Source of the DNA: Streptomyces sp. NBC_00620
GTDB lineage: Bacteria; Actinomycetota; Actinomycetes; Streptomycetales; Streptomycetaceae
Direction of reading: 5' to 3'
NCBI RefSeq assembly: GCF_026341825.1
Contig: NZ_JAPENY010000003.1
Location: forward strand, 1,798,001 to 1,862,000
DNA: 64,000 nt
This document shows, piece by piece, positions 9,398 to 17,421 of the stretch. Within the stretch, counting starts at the first letter, position 1; each line of letters begins with the position of its first letter. The notes under the pieces are model-generated. The model worked only from the letters and a program-made list of their open reading frames with translations. It was not told the origin of the DNA and searched no databases. Made by a program: the position numbers and the translations under genes.

Positions 9398-10486
9398 GTG
9401 CCCCACGCCTCCCGACCCCACCACCACCGCCGCCGCCGTGTCCCGCGCCCGCTGCCGCTCATCGCCGCGGGCGCGCTGCTCGCCACCGCGGCCGTCACGC
9501 TCCCCCAGCTCACCCCGGAAGCCTCGGCCGCGACGACGCTACGGGGGTACGCCCACGCGCGCGGCGTACGGATCGGCGCGGCCGTCGGTGACGGCCCGCT
9601 CACCTCCGACTCGGCGTACACCGCCGTCCTAGACCGGGAGTTCAACTCGGTGACGGCGGAGAACGCGATGAAGTGGGACGCGCTGGAGCCGAGCCGGGGC
9701 GGCTACAACTGGGCAGCGGCCGACCGGCTGGTCGCGCACGCAGCCGCGCACAACCAGGGTGTACGAGGGCACACGCTCGCCTGGTACAGCCAGTTGCCGT
9801 CCTGGCTGAAGAACGGGAACTTCTCGGCCGCCGAGCTGAACACGATCCTCAAGAAGCACATCGACACGACCCTCGGCCGGTACAAGGGCAAGGTGTACGC
9901 CTGGGACGTCGTCAACGAGACGTTCAACGAGGACGGTTCGATGCGCAGTTCGCTGTGGCAGGACAAGCTCGGAACGGGGTACATCGCGAACGCGCTGCGG
10001 TGGGCGCACGCCGCCGACCCTGCAGCCAAGCTGTACATCAACGACTACAACATCGAGGCGGACAACGCGAAGAGCGACGCCCTGTACGCGCTGGCGAAGC
10101 AACTCCTCGCGGAGGGCGTGCCGTTGAACGGGATCGGCTTCCAGTCGCACTTCGTGGTCGGGCAGGTGCCGTCCACCATGAAGGCCAACCTCAAGCGCTT
10201 CTCCGACCTGGGCCTCGAAGTCTCCGTCACCGAACTCGACATCCGCATCCCGCTGCCCGCCTCCGCCGCCGAACTCGCCCAGCAGTCCGCCGACTACAAG
10301 CTGGCCAGCGAGAACTGTCTTGGCGTCGCCCGGTGCGCGGGAGTCACCGTCTGGGGCGTCACCGACAAGTACTCCTGGATCCCGGGCACCTTCAGCGGCT
10401 TCGGCGCGGCCCTCCCGTACAACGAGAGTTACGCGCCGAAGCCGTCGTACACGGGCCTGTCGAACGGTCTCAACCCGGCCGCGTAG
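9398..10486 (+). CDS. Endo-1,4-beta-xylanase, GH10
   Basis: A 362-residue secreted xylanase that cuts the xylan backbone outside the cell. The signal peptide is basic and His/Arg-rich (PHHHRRRR) followed by a hydrophobic core and cleavage near ASAATT. The GH10 catalytic domain fills the rest. The acid/base Glu174 is in WDVVNETF and the nucleophile Glu279 is in VTELDI. Substrate-cleft motifs HTLAWYSQ and GIGFQSHF are also present. There is no carbohydrate-binding module, which many Streptomyces GH10 enzymes have. The GTG at 9398 has a GAGGAG site upstream. It stands alone, without other xylan genes next to it. Confidence 0.95.
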   Translation: MPHASRPHHHRRRRVPRPLPLIAAGALLATAAVTLPQLTPEASAATTLRGYAHARGVRIGAAVGDGPLTSDSAYTAVLDREFNSVTAENAMKWDALEPSRGGYNWAAADRLVAHAAAHNQGVRGHTLAWYSQLPSWLKNGNFSAAELNTILKKHIDTTLGRYKGKVYAWDVVNETFNEDGSMRSSLWQDKLGTGYIANALRWAHAADPAAKLYINDYNIEADNAKSDALYALAKQLLAEGVPLNGIGFQSHFVVGQVPSTMKANLKRFSDLGLEVSVTELDIRIPLPASAAELAQQSADYKLASENCLGVARCAGVTVWGVTDKYSWIPGTFSGFGAALPYNESYAPKPSYTGLSNGLNPAA

Positions 10487-10493
10487 ACCGCCC

Positions 10494-10521
10494 GTTCAGT
10501 GATCCACCAGTTCAGTGATCC
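10494..10521. repeat. Two copies of a 12-bp direct repeat between convergent genes
   Basis: GTTCAGTGATCC occurs at 10494-10505 and again at 10510-10521. The second copy contains the stop codon of the following minus-strand gene. Probably a small local duplication; no hairpin is formed. Confidence 0.7.
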
Positions 10522-11027
10522 GCACAGCAAGGTGTGGGATCCGGTACCTCGAAGGGCACGAGCGTGCCGCCCGCCGCCGGCATCGCCGTCAGGACCAGCG
10601 CTCCGTCACGCCACTCCGGGCGTACGTGATCGCGGGTGACCAGCGGCTGGTCCGGGGCGGGTTCGCCGGGCGCGCCGAGTACGGCGACGCGGTCGATCGC
10701 GGAGGCGGCGAGCAGGTCCGCGACCGTGAGCGTGCCGGTGAGTTCCGCGACGCCGGGGTACAGCACCGCGCGGCCCACCGCGTCCGGGGCCTCGGGCGAC
10801 ACCTCGTACCCCTTGACGGTCAGCCACTCGCGGACGGCGTCAAGCACCGCCCGCGAGGGGACCGCGAAGGACAGTGCGACCCGGGGCCGATCACCGCGCA
10901 CCAGGTGCGTGCAGCCGAACGAGCCCTCGGGGAGGGCGAGTTCGGCGGCCAGCGCCCGGAGCAGGTGATCGGCTTCGGGCAGGGCCGACAGATGGGTGTC
11001 GACCCCGATGACGTACGGCTGGTTCAC
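10512..11027 (-). CDS. Unknown protein coupled to the PHP/CehA-like hydrolase
   Basis: A 171-residue protein I do not recognise. Its GTG start overlaps the stop of the upstream hydrolase gene by 4 bases (GTGA), so the two are translationally coupled and probably work together. It has no signal peptide, membrane helix or clear catalytic motif. It looks like two similar alpha/beta halves (residues ~1-90 and ~90-171), with an opening VIGVDTHLSALPEADHLL. A CxxH pair (GCTH) and a C-terminal TPCCADH end could bind metal. Much longer versions of this frame run into the hydrolase gene and are not credible. No function is assigned. Confidence 0.7.
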   Translation of the reverse strand: MNQPYVIGVDTHLSALPEADHLLRALAAELALPEGSFGCTHLVRGDRPRVALSFAVPSRAVLDAVREWLTVKGYEVSPEAPDAVGRAVLYPGVAELTGTLTVADLLAASAIDRVAVLGAPGEPAPDQPLVTRDHVRPEWRDGALVLTAMPAAGGTLVPFEVPDPTPCCADH

Positions 11028-12739
11028 GACGGCAGGACCCACACCGGGTTGGAGTAGAACCACAGGTCGACCCACGGGTCGGCGTCGCCGACGACGTCGA
11101 GGGCGGGGCCCTTGGGGTCGACCGCCGCGCCGTTGATGCCCACCGCGGAGCGGTTGCCGTCCGAGCCGCGCAGGCGGACGTACAGCGGGCGGTCGACCTG
11201 GCCGAGGGAGTACGTGATCCGGACCGTGCCGGTCGTCTTGTTCACCTCGTACGACTGGACGACCTTCGCCGTCGGCGCGCTGAAGGTGTCCTTGTCCGCG
11301 GGTGTGCCCGTGACATCGCCCTGGATGACGTCCACGCGGGCCAACTTCGGTACGAATCCGGCCCAGTTGGGGGTGTCGGCGAGCGCGATGTCGACCGTCA
11401 GGGTGACCTTCGTGCCCTTCTTGACGTGCAGCGCGCCGCCGAGCGTCGCCCACTTACCGCTGCCCGAGAGCCGGGCGTCGAGGCCGCCGATGAGCTGCCC
11501 GTGGTCGACCCAGACACGGCCGGCCCGGATGCCGTCCATGACGGCGGCGTAGGAGAAGCCGTCGGAGCCGACGTGCGTGCGGCTGTACTGGCCGGGCCAG
11601 TAGTCGCCCTGGGTGAGGTCGACCTTGCCGCTGTACACGGGGTCGGTGTGCTTGCCGTTGAGGTTGAAGTCGGTGTCCGGGCCGCCGCGCTTGGCGGTGT
11701 CCGTGTACACCTGGTGGGAGTCGGAGTTGGCGGTGATCCACCAGGGCTTGCCCTCGGCGAGGAGGCTGTCCCACAGGCCGCCGACGGTGGCCGTCATCCA
11801 GTCGAAGCCGCCCCAGGTGCGGTAGCTCTCCAGCGGGTAGCCCGCGAAGGAGTCGGCGCTCGGGTTGTTGTCGTAGATGCCGCGGGCACGGCCCATGCCG
11901 GTCGGCGCGGCGATACCGGCCGCCTGGTGGCCCGGCGCGCCCTCGAAGCCGATGGCTATCTGCTTGCCGCCGGGCGTCGCGTCGCGCCAGCCGCGGATCT
12001 CGTGCGGGGAGTCGACACCGCGCCGCGCCGGGTGGTTGGCGAGCATCAGCGCGTCCTTGATCCTGCGCCGCTGCACCTGCTCGGAGAGGAAGGCGAGGCC
12101 GGCGACGGCGAGCGCCTCGTTGGCGGGCGAGGAGCCGCTCGCGCCCTTCACGCTGCCGTCGTAGTCGGTCTCGAACGCCTTGAGGACGCTGACCTCGTTC
12201 TTGCCGGGGTGCACGAAGACGGTGCCGTGCTCGGCGCCCGGGATGTTCCACTCAAGGCCCTGGAAGACGAGGGTGTCCTCGTACGTCTCCCGGGCCTCCT
12301 TGATGTCCGGGTTGACCTTGTCGACACCGATCTTGGCGTGCGTCTCGCTGCCGTGGTCGGTGATGACCAGCCAGTCCATGCCGTGCCGGGCGCCCTGGCG
12401 GACCTGGTCGGAGACGCGGTACTTGCCGTCGCTGCTGTACTGCGTGTGGATGTGGTGGTCGCCGGCCAGCCAGAGGAAGCCGTTCGATCTCCGGCGGCTC
12501 TCGGAGGCGTACGCGGGGGCCGCCGCCGCGCCCTGGGCGAGGACGCCGCTCGCGGCCAGGCCGGCGCCCAGCAGACCCGCGCGGCGCAGCATCGTGCGGC
12601 GCGACTGCTGTTCGGGGCTCAGGGCCTCGTCGGGCACGGAGGTGTCGAAGGCGGCGGGCAGAGCCGTGCCTTCGTGAGCGTCAGAGTGATCGTGGGTGTG
12701 GTCGTGGTGGTGATGACCGTGAGCGTGTCCGTGCCCCAT
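11024..12739 (-). CDS. Tat-exported PHP-domain / CehA-McbA-like metallohydrolase
   Basis: A 571-residue protein with metal-dependent phosphoesterase-type motifs: HIH at residues 96-98, VITDHGSE, and NSDSHQ further on, as in PHP/CehA hydrolases. A Tat motif (SRRTMLRR, Arg47-Arg48) precedes a hydrophobic stretch and an AxA cleavage region, so it acts outside the membrane. Before the Tat motif, residues 2-22 are very His-rich (11 His), which is odd. The ATG at 12739 follows AGGAGG. The C-terminal ~150 residues are beta-rich. It is coupled to the downstream unknown gene and sits next to phoX, suggesting phosphoester use; the substrate is inferred. Confidence 0.82.
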   Translation of the reverse strand: MGHGHAHGHHHHDHTHDHSDAHEGTALPAAFDTSVPDEALSPEQQSRRTMLRRAGLLGAGLAASGVLAQGAAAAPAYASESRRRSNGFLWLAGDHHIHTQYSSDGKYRVSDQVRQGARHGMDWLVITDHGSETHAKIGVDKVNPDIKEARETYEDTLVFQGLEWNIPGAEHGTVFVHPGKNEVSVLKAFETDYDGSVKGASGSSPANEALAVAGLAFLSEQVQRRRIKDALMLANHPARRGVDSPHEIRGWRDATPGGKQIAIGFEGAPGHQAAGIAAPTGMGRARGIYDNNPSADSFAGYPLESYRTWGGFDWMTATVGGLWDSLLAEGKPWWITANSDSHQVYTDTAKRGGPDTDFNLNGKHTDPVYSGKVDLTQGDYWPGQYSRTHVGSDGFSYAAVMDGIRAGRVWVDHGQLIGGLDARLSGSGKWATLGGALHVKKGTKVTLTVDIALADTPNWAGFVPKLARVDVIQGDVTGTPADKDTFSAPTAKVVQSYEVNKTTGTVRITYSLGQVDRPLYVRLRGSDGNRSAVGINGAAVDPKGPALDVVGDADPWVDLWFYSNPVWVLPS

Positions 12740-12874
12740 GTCTGCCTCCTGTGTTCGACGCCGCATGTGCGGGCTCGCGAGATGGAGACTCGATGTGAAA
12801 CATGAACGTTGAACAGCCGTGGGGTGGCCGCTCGGCGACTCAGGTGCGGCGGTCTGAACCAGCCACGCACGGGT

Positions 12875-12909
12875 ACCCCAACTGCCCTGAATGTCATGAC
12901 AGTTGGGGT
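12875..12909 (-). terminator. Hairpin downstream of the PhoX-type gene
   Basis: A 10-bp perfect stem (ACCCCAACTG / CAGTTGGGGT) with a 15-base loop that itself contains the palindrome TGTCATGACA. It lies just after the stop codon at 12929 on the minus strand, where a terminator is expected. No strong U-tract is visible, which is common in this group. Confidence 0.7.
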
Positions 12910-12928
12910 CTCTCCGCTACGCGTGGTG

Positions 12929-14407
12929 TCAGCGCTGGTAGCGCCAGGGGCCCGTGATGGCCAGCAGGATGCCGGGGTTCTGGATGCTCGCGTACAGCGT
13001 CTTGCCGTCGGGCGAGAAGACGACACCGGCGAACTCGCTGTACGACGGGTCCTCGGCGGTGCCGTCGTTGAGCTGGTTGCGGGCGATCGGGTAGGTCTTG
13101 CCCGACTCCGTGGCGCCGAAGAGGTGCTGGATGCCCTCGCCGTCCTCCGCGAGGATCACACCGCCGTACGGGGAGACCGTGATGTTGTCCGGACCGTCGA
13201 GGACGCCGTCGTTCGCGTCGGGGTCGGGGTTGACACCCAGGATCAGCTTGAGGGTCAGCGTGCCGCGGGCGGGGTCGTAGAACCACACCTGCCCGTCGTG
13301 CTGGACCGGGCTCTCCTCGCGGGCGAAGGACGAGACGACGTAGGTGCCGCCGTCGGCCCACCACATGCCTTCGAGCTTGCGGGCGCGGGTGACCTGCGTG
13401 CCGGTGAACTGCTGACGCGTCGGGACGGTCTTGGCGTCACGGTCCGGAACCGCCACCCACTTGACGCTGTAGCTGGTGCCGGCCTTGGTGGCGCGGGACA
13501 GGTCGTCGACGAACTGGCCCTTGGAGTCGAAGCACTTGAAGGCTTCAAGGACGCCGGCCGTGTCGGAGAGCGTCCGCAGCTTGCCCCGGCCGTGCTTGAA
13601 GCCCTTCGGCGGAGTCCAGCGGTAGAACAGGCCGTTGGGGCCCGCCGCGTCCTCGGTGAGGTACAGGTGACCGCGCTTGGTGTCGACGACTACGGCCTCG
13701 TGGTCGTAGCGGCCGAGCGCCTTGATCGGCTTGGGGTTCTTGTTGGCACGGCGGTCGTACGGGTCGACCTCGAAGACGTAGCCGTGGGCCTTGGTCATAC
13801 CGGCGTCGCCGACCTTGGCGGAGTTCTCCTCGCAGGTCAGCCAGGTGCCCCAGGGGCTGCGGCCGCCCGCGCAGTTCTGCTGGGTGCCCGCGATGCCGAC
13901 CCACTCGGCCACGCACTCGCCGTCCTTGGAGATCTCCACGACCGTGCAGCCGCCGGGGGCGCTGGGGTCGTAGACGAGTCCCGGGGTGAGCGGCACGGGG
14001 AACGCGGTGTTCGCACGGTTGTCGCGGATCTCGTGATTGACGACCAGCAGAGTGGAACCGCGGGTGCCCTTGAAGGCCGCCGTGCCGTCGTGCTTGTTCG
14101 GTGTGAACTCGCCCGACTCCATCTTCGTGACACCGGCGTGGGTGACCACCTTGTAGGAGAACCCCTTGGGGAGCGCGAGCAGCCCCTTGGGGTCGTCGAT
14201 CAGCGGACCGTACCCGGTCTTGCTCTGGTGCGCCTGCGAGACCTGCTCGGTGGCGTCGATCTCCTGGCCCCGGCTCTTGGCGTCCTCGGCCGTCTCCGCG
14301 GCGTACGCGTACGAGCTTGCGGTGGACAGCACACCGGCGGTGCCGATGAGGGCGATTCCCGCCCCGGCTGAGGTTTTGGCGAAGTCTCTACGGGTGGTGG
14401 AAGGCAC
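12929..14407 (-). CDS. PhoX-family (DUF839) alkaline phosphatase
   Basis: A 492-residue secreted phosphatase. The Tat signal reads TTRRDFAKTSAGAGIALIG, followed by a hydrophobic stretch and cleavage near YAYAAE. The PhoX features are GYGPLIDDPKGLLALPKGFSYKV, LVVNHEIRDN, a Cys-Glu containing TCEEN segment that in PhoX binds Fe/Ca, and ILAEDGEG near the end. It would release phosphate from organic phosphate esters, using Ca and Fe. The GTG at 14407 follows TCAGGAGATC. A PHO-box-like direct repeat lies 65-86 bp upstream of the start. It is upstream of the PHP hydrolase gene but separated by a hairpin, so they are probably distinct transcripts. Confidence 0.9.
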   Translation of the reverse strand: MPSTTRRDFAKTSAGAGIALIGTAGVLSTASSYAYAAETAEDAKSRGQEIDATEQVSQAHQSKTGYGPLIDDPKGLLALPKGFSYKVVTHAGVTKMESGEFTPNKHDGTAAFKGTRGSTLLVVNHEIRDNRANTAFPVPLTPGLVYDPSAPGGCTVVEISKDGECVAEWVGIAGTQQNCAGGRSPWGTWLTCEENSAKVGDAGMTKAHGYVFEVDPYDRRANKNPKPIKALGRYDHEAVVVDTKRGHLYLTEDAAGPNGLFYRWTPPKGFKHGRGKLRTLSDTAGVLEAFKCFDSKGQFVDDLSRATKAGTSYSVKWVAVPDRDAKTVPTRQQFTGTQVTRARKLEGMWWADGGTYVVSSFAREESPVQHDGQVWFYDPARGTLTLKLILGVNPDPDANDGVLDGPDNITVSPYGGVILAEDGEGIQHLFGATESGKTYPIARNQLNDGTAEDPSYSEFAGVVFSPDGKTLYASIQNPGILLAITGPWRYQR

Positions 14408-14471
14408 GTTGATCTCCTGAGTGGCACGAACCGGGGGCCTTGCGGTGGGGGGCGCAGCACACAGTTCCCTG

Positions 14472-14493
14472 ACCTTCCGAACGGTAGGTGAAC
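14472..14493 (-). promoter_or_regulatory. PHO-box-like direct repeat upstream of phoX
   Basis: Read on the minus strand, the site is GTTCACCTACC followed directly by GTTCGGAAGGT: two 11-base units, each opening with GTTC. Streptomyces PhoP binds tandem 11-bp units whose first bases resemble GTTCACC. The site is 65-86 bp before the phoX start, a typical distance. The first unit matches well, the second less so. Confidence 0.65.
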
Positions 14494-14564
14494 AAGACAC
14501 AACGCCTGTACGAGATACCGAACATATGGTCCATACTTAATCCCCATCGTGATCTTCCGCCCCC

Positions 14565-15041
14565 TCAACTCCCAGGCGGGAGGCTCTTACCGGCCATACC
14601 CCCGAGCCTCTCCGGCAGGGAGATCTCCGCCCACACCGTCTTGTACGTCCCGTCCTCCCGCGGCTCCACACCCCACCGCTCGGCCAGCGCCACGACGATC
14701 AGCAGCCCGCGCCCGCCCTCCCCTTCCGAGGGCTCCCGGACCACGGGCAGCCGGTCGGCCCGCCCGTCCGCCACCTCCACCCGTACGACGTCCTCACGCA
14801 GCACCAGCCGTACGCGGATGTCGCGCCCTCGCACCCGCCCGTGCCGCACCGCGTTCGCCGCGAGCTCGGCGACGACGAGGGTCACGGTCTCGCTGACGTC
14901 GCTGTCGTACGCGAATCCCCAGACGTGCATCCGGTTCGCGACCAGCCTGCGGGCGAGCCGGGCACCGCGTGGGGTGCAGCTGTAGAGCTGCGTGAACGTA
15001 CCGAGGGTGACGGGGACTTGGGCCCGGGGGTGTCCTTGCAT
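14565..15041 (-). CDS. AbaA-type HATPase domain protein (anti-sigma-like)
   Basis: A 158-residue GHKL ATPase-fold protein of the RsbW/anti-sigma-like type. The N-box is VAELAANAVRHG, the G1 region is VEVADGRAD with a degenerate DxGxG, and G2 is GGRGLLIV. It is divergent from the XRE regulator and DUF397 pair (start-to-start about 150 bp), the arrangement known from abaA/whiJ-like clusters that affect development in Streptomyces. Its role is probably partner binding or regulation rather than a histidine kinase function, since there is no sensor or dimerisation domain. Confidence 0.83.
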   Translation of the reverse strand: MQGHPRAQVPVTLGTFTQLYSCTPRGARLARRLVANRMHVWGFAYDSDVSETVTLVVAELAANAVRHGRVRGRDIRVRLVLREDVVRVEVADGRADRLPVVREPSEGEGGRGLLIVVALAERWGVEPREDGTYKTVWAEISLPERLGGMAGKSLPPGS

Positions 15042-15192
15042 GGCTCAACGGTCCCTGGGGACACACGGGTCGAACAGGCACGCCACTCGTACAGTGCGCG
15101 TTGTACGAGTTACAGAGTGGACAGTTTGGGTAACTGTCCGTGAGCATTGGTGACTTGCGGGGTTGGCAACACGGAACACGGGAGTTCCCGGC

Positions 15193-16038
15193 ATGACCGA
15201 CAGCATCGAAAGCATCGAGACCACCACGAACGAGCCCGAGCCGCCCGACAGTTTGAAGGCGTTCGGGGCGGTGCACAAGGCCTTCCGAAAGCGGGCGGGC
15301 TACACACAAGAGGAGTACGCGCCACTCGTCCAGTACCAGCCGGGGACGGTGGCATCCATCGAACAGGGGCGGCGCTTCCCACAGCGCAGGTTCGTCGAGC
15401 GCTCGGAACAAGTCCTGGAAGCGTTCGGCGTACTGCAGGAGGTGTACAAGCACGCGGGAAGGGAGACGGGGCTGGCCTCGTGGTTCCGCAAGTGGGGCGA
15501 GCTGGAGGAACAGGCGATCAGCCTGTACACGTACGAGAACCGGCTCGTCCCCGGGCTTCTGCAGTCGGAGGGATACGCCCGCACCCTGTTCGGCGCACGC
15601 GTGCCCCTGCTCACCGAATCGCAGATCGAGGCCCAGCTCACGGCCCGCATGCAACGCCAGACGCTGCTGCGCGAGCGACCCAACACGGCGTTCAGTTTCA
15701 TCGTGGAGGAGTACGTCTTCCAGCGGCGGACCGGGGGGACGGAGGTCACGCGGGAGCTGATCGACCATGTGTTGGGGCTCGCGGAACTGCGCAATGTGGA
15801 GCTGCAGTTGTTGCCTATGACGCGCGATGTCCACGCCGGTCTCGACGGGCCAATCCGGCTGTCGGAGACTCCGGAGAATGAGTGGTTCGGCTACTGCGAA
15901 GGGCAGCGGAGCGGTCAGTTCATCGCTGACCCGAAATCGATCAGTGTGCTCCACATGCGCTATGCGAAACTGCGCTCACAGGCTCTCACCCCGGAGGATT
16001 CCCTGAGCCTGCTGGAGCGGATGCGAGGAGCACTATGA
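15193..16038 (+). CDS. WhiJ-like XRE regulator with DUF5753
   Basis: A 281-residue transcription factor. The helix-turn-helix is at about residues 24-75 (FRKRAGYTQEEYAPLVQYQ, with VASIEQGRRF as the recognition part). The rest is the DUF5753 domain, with LVPGLLQSEGYAR, a hallmark of this family. The ATG at 15193 is preceded by GGGAG; an upstream in-frame ATG at 15163 adds 10 residues. The next gene, a DUF397 protein, starts in an ATGA overlap, so the pair is co-translated. Together with the divergent HATPase gene it forms a whiJ-type cluster; such proteins tend to act as specific developmental switches. Confidence 0.93.
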   Translation: MTDSIESIETTTNEPEPPDSLKAFGAVHKAFRKRAGYTQEEYAPLVQYQPGTVASIEQGRRFPQRRFVERSEQVLEAFGVLQEVYKHAGRETGLASWFRKWGELEEQAISLYTYENRLVPGLLQSEGYARTLFGARVPLLTESQIEAQLTARMQRQTLLRERPNTAFSFIVEEYVFQRRTGGTEVTRELIDHVLGLAELRNVELQLLPMTRDVHAGLDGPIRLSETPENEWFGYCEGQRSGQFIADPKSISVLHMRYAKLRSQALTPEDSLSLLERMRGAL

Positions 16039-16274
16039 GCACCACCGAACTGGCCTGGTTCAAGAGCAGCTACAGCAGTGGCAGCGACGGGGACTGCGTC
16101 GAAGTGGCCCTCGCCTGGCGCAAGTCGACGTACAGCGGCAGCGACGGCGACGACTGCGTCGAGGTAGCCACCTGCCCCACCACCATCCACATCCGCGACT
16201 CCAAGAACCCCCGCGGCCCCCAACTCGCCCTCTCCCCCACCGCGTGGACGGACTTCGTGGAGTTCGCGAAGTAG
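16035..16274 (+). CDS. DUF397 protein with internally duplicated motif
   Basis: A 79-residue partner of the WhiJ-like regulator, starting in an ATGA overlap with it. The DUF397 signature W-x-K-S-S-Y-S-x-x-x-D-x-D-C-V-E-V-A occurs twice in tandem: WFKSSYSSGSDGDCVEVA and WRKSTYSGSDGDDCVEVA. The usual C-terminal part (IHIRDSKNPRGPQLALSPTAW) occurs once. Normal DUF397 proteins of about 60-75 residues have a single signature, so this one looks like a unit duplication. Such proteins are thought to bind the XRE partner and modify its DNA binding. Confidence 0.92.
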   Translation: MSTTELAWFKSSYSSGSDGDCVEVALAWRKSTYSGSDGDDCVEVATCPTTIHIRDSKNPRGPQLALSPTAWTDFVEFAK

Positions 16275-16293
16275 CCGACGTCCCGGTCCGCGC

Positions 16294-17385
16294 TCAGGAG
16301 TTGGTACCGCGCGCCACCACCTTCCACCGGTCGACCTCCGATCCCTCGCGGGCGATCAGCAGCTCGTCCGCGAGGTTCACCGGCGTACAGACGTGGTTCG
16401 GCACCACGGACACGACCTCCCCCAGGCGCGGGCCGCGTACGCCCTCCGGGAGTTGGACGACCGCGTGGTGTTCCCAGAGTCCGGTGATCGTGGCGTCCGG
16501 GTAGGCGGGGAGGTAGCCGTGGCCGGTGACCCACGGGGAGCGGTCGGGGCCGAGTACCTTGCTGCCGGCGTCCAGGACGAAGCGGTTCGGGGCGGGGACG
16601 CTGATGACGGTCGAGGCGGCGAACAGGGCCAGGTCGTCGACGGTGCAGGTACCGATGGCGAGCTGCTGGGCGTCGTTGAAGACGTAGACGCCGGGGCGGA
16701 TCTCGTTGACAGGGCCGGGCCGCCAGTGGCCCGCCGTCGGAGTCGAGCCGCCGCTCAACACGCGGGCCTCCAGGCCGAGTTCGCCCAGGGACGTCGCCGC
16801 TTCGGCAAGCGCGTGCTCCTCGTCGCGGGCCGCCCGCTCGGCGGCCCCGGCGTCATGGCCGTACCCGTGCCCGGGGAAGGTGAAGACACCCACCACGTCG
16901 AGACCGGCGTCCACGGCGGCCCCGGCGACCCGCCCCGCGTCGGCGGGCGGCACCCCCGTCCGGCGCGTTCCGCAGTCCACCTCGACCACCGCCTGGACCG
17001 GGCGGTCGCTCCCCCGCACCGCGTCCCCCAGCCGCCGCGCCCCCTCGACCGAGTCGACACCGACGCGCAGCGCGACCTCATCGGCCAGCGTGCGCGCCCG
17101 CTCAGCCTTCGCCCGGTCGAGCCACAGCGGATACGCGATGAACAGATCGTCGACCCCCGCCCGGGCGAGCGCCTCCGCCTCGCTCAGGGTCGCGACCGAC
17201 AACCCGGCTGCTCCGAGGCGGAGTTGGCGTTCGGCGATCTCCGCACACTTGTGGCTCTTGGCGTGCGGACGGAGCGCGAACCCCCCGGAACCCGCCGCCT
17301 GCGCCATGCGTGCGATGTTCCGGTCCAGCACATCGACGTCGACGACGAGCACCGGCGTGACCAGTCCCTCGGGTATTTCGCGCAC
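16294..17385 (-). CDS. D-threonine aldolase / D-serine dehydratase-like PLP enzyme
   Basis: A 363-residue PLP enzyme of the alanine-racemase fold. The PLP lysine is Lys43 in PHAKSHKC. The active site also has the metal pair His331-x-Cys333 in PNHVCTPVN, typical of DSD1/D-threonine aldolase. Other motifs are VEVDCGTRRTGVP and SGGSTPTAGHW. It would split or dehydrate D-beta-hydroxy amino acids with a divalent metal. It is a stand-alone cytoplasmic gene. D-threonine versus D-serine cannot be settled from this. Confidence 0.88.
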   Translation of the reverse strand: MREIPEGLVTPVLVVDVDVLDRNIARMAQAAGSGGFALRPHAKSHKCAEIAERQLRLGAAGLSVATLSEAEALARAGVDDLFIAYPLWLDRAKAERARTLADEVALRVGVDSVEGARRLGDAVRGSDRPVQAVVEVDCGTRRTGVPPADAGRVAGAAVDAGLDVVGVFTFPGHGYGHDAGAAERAARDEEHALAEAATSLGELGLEARVLSGGSTPTAGHWRPGPVNEIRPGVYVFNDAQQLAIGTCTVDDLALFAASTVISVPAPNRFVLDAGSKVLGPDRSPWVTGHGYLPAYPDATITGLWEHHAVVQLPEGVRGPRLGEVVSVVPNHVCTPVNLADELLIAREGSEVDRWKVVARGTNS

Positions 17386-17421
17386 CGCAACCTCAGTTTC
17401 CCTTGCCCACGTACCGTCCGG

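Noticed and set aside
12885..12899. TGTCATGACA palindrome as a separate operator
   Set aside because: It is the loop of the terminator hairpin after phoX, with no promoter expected there.
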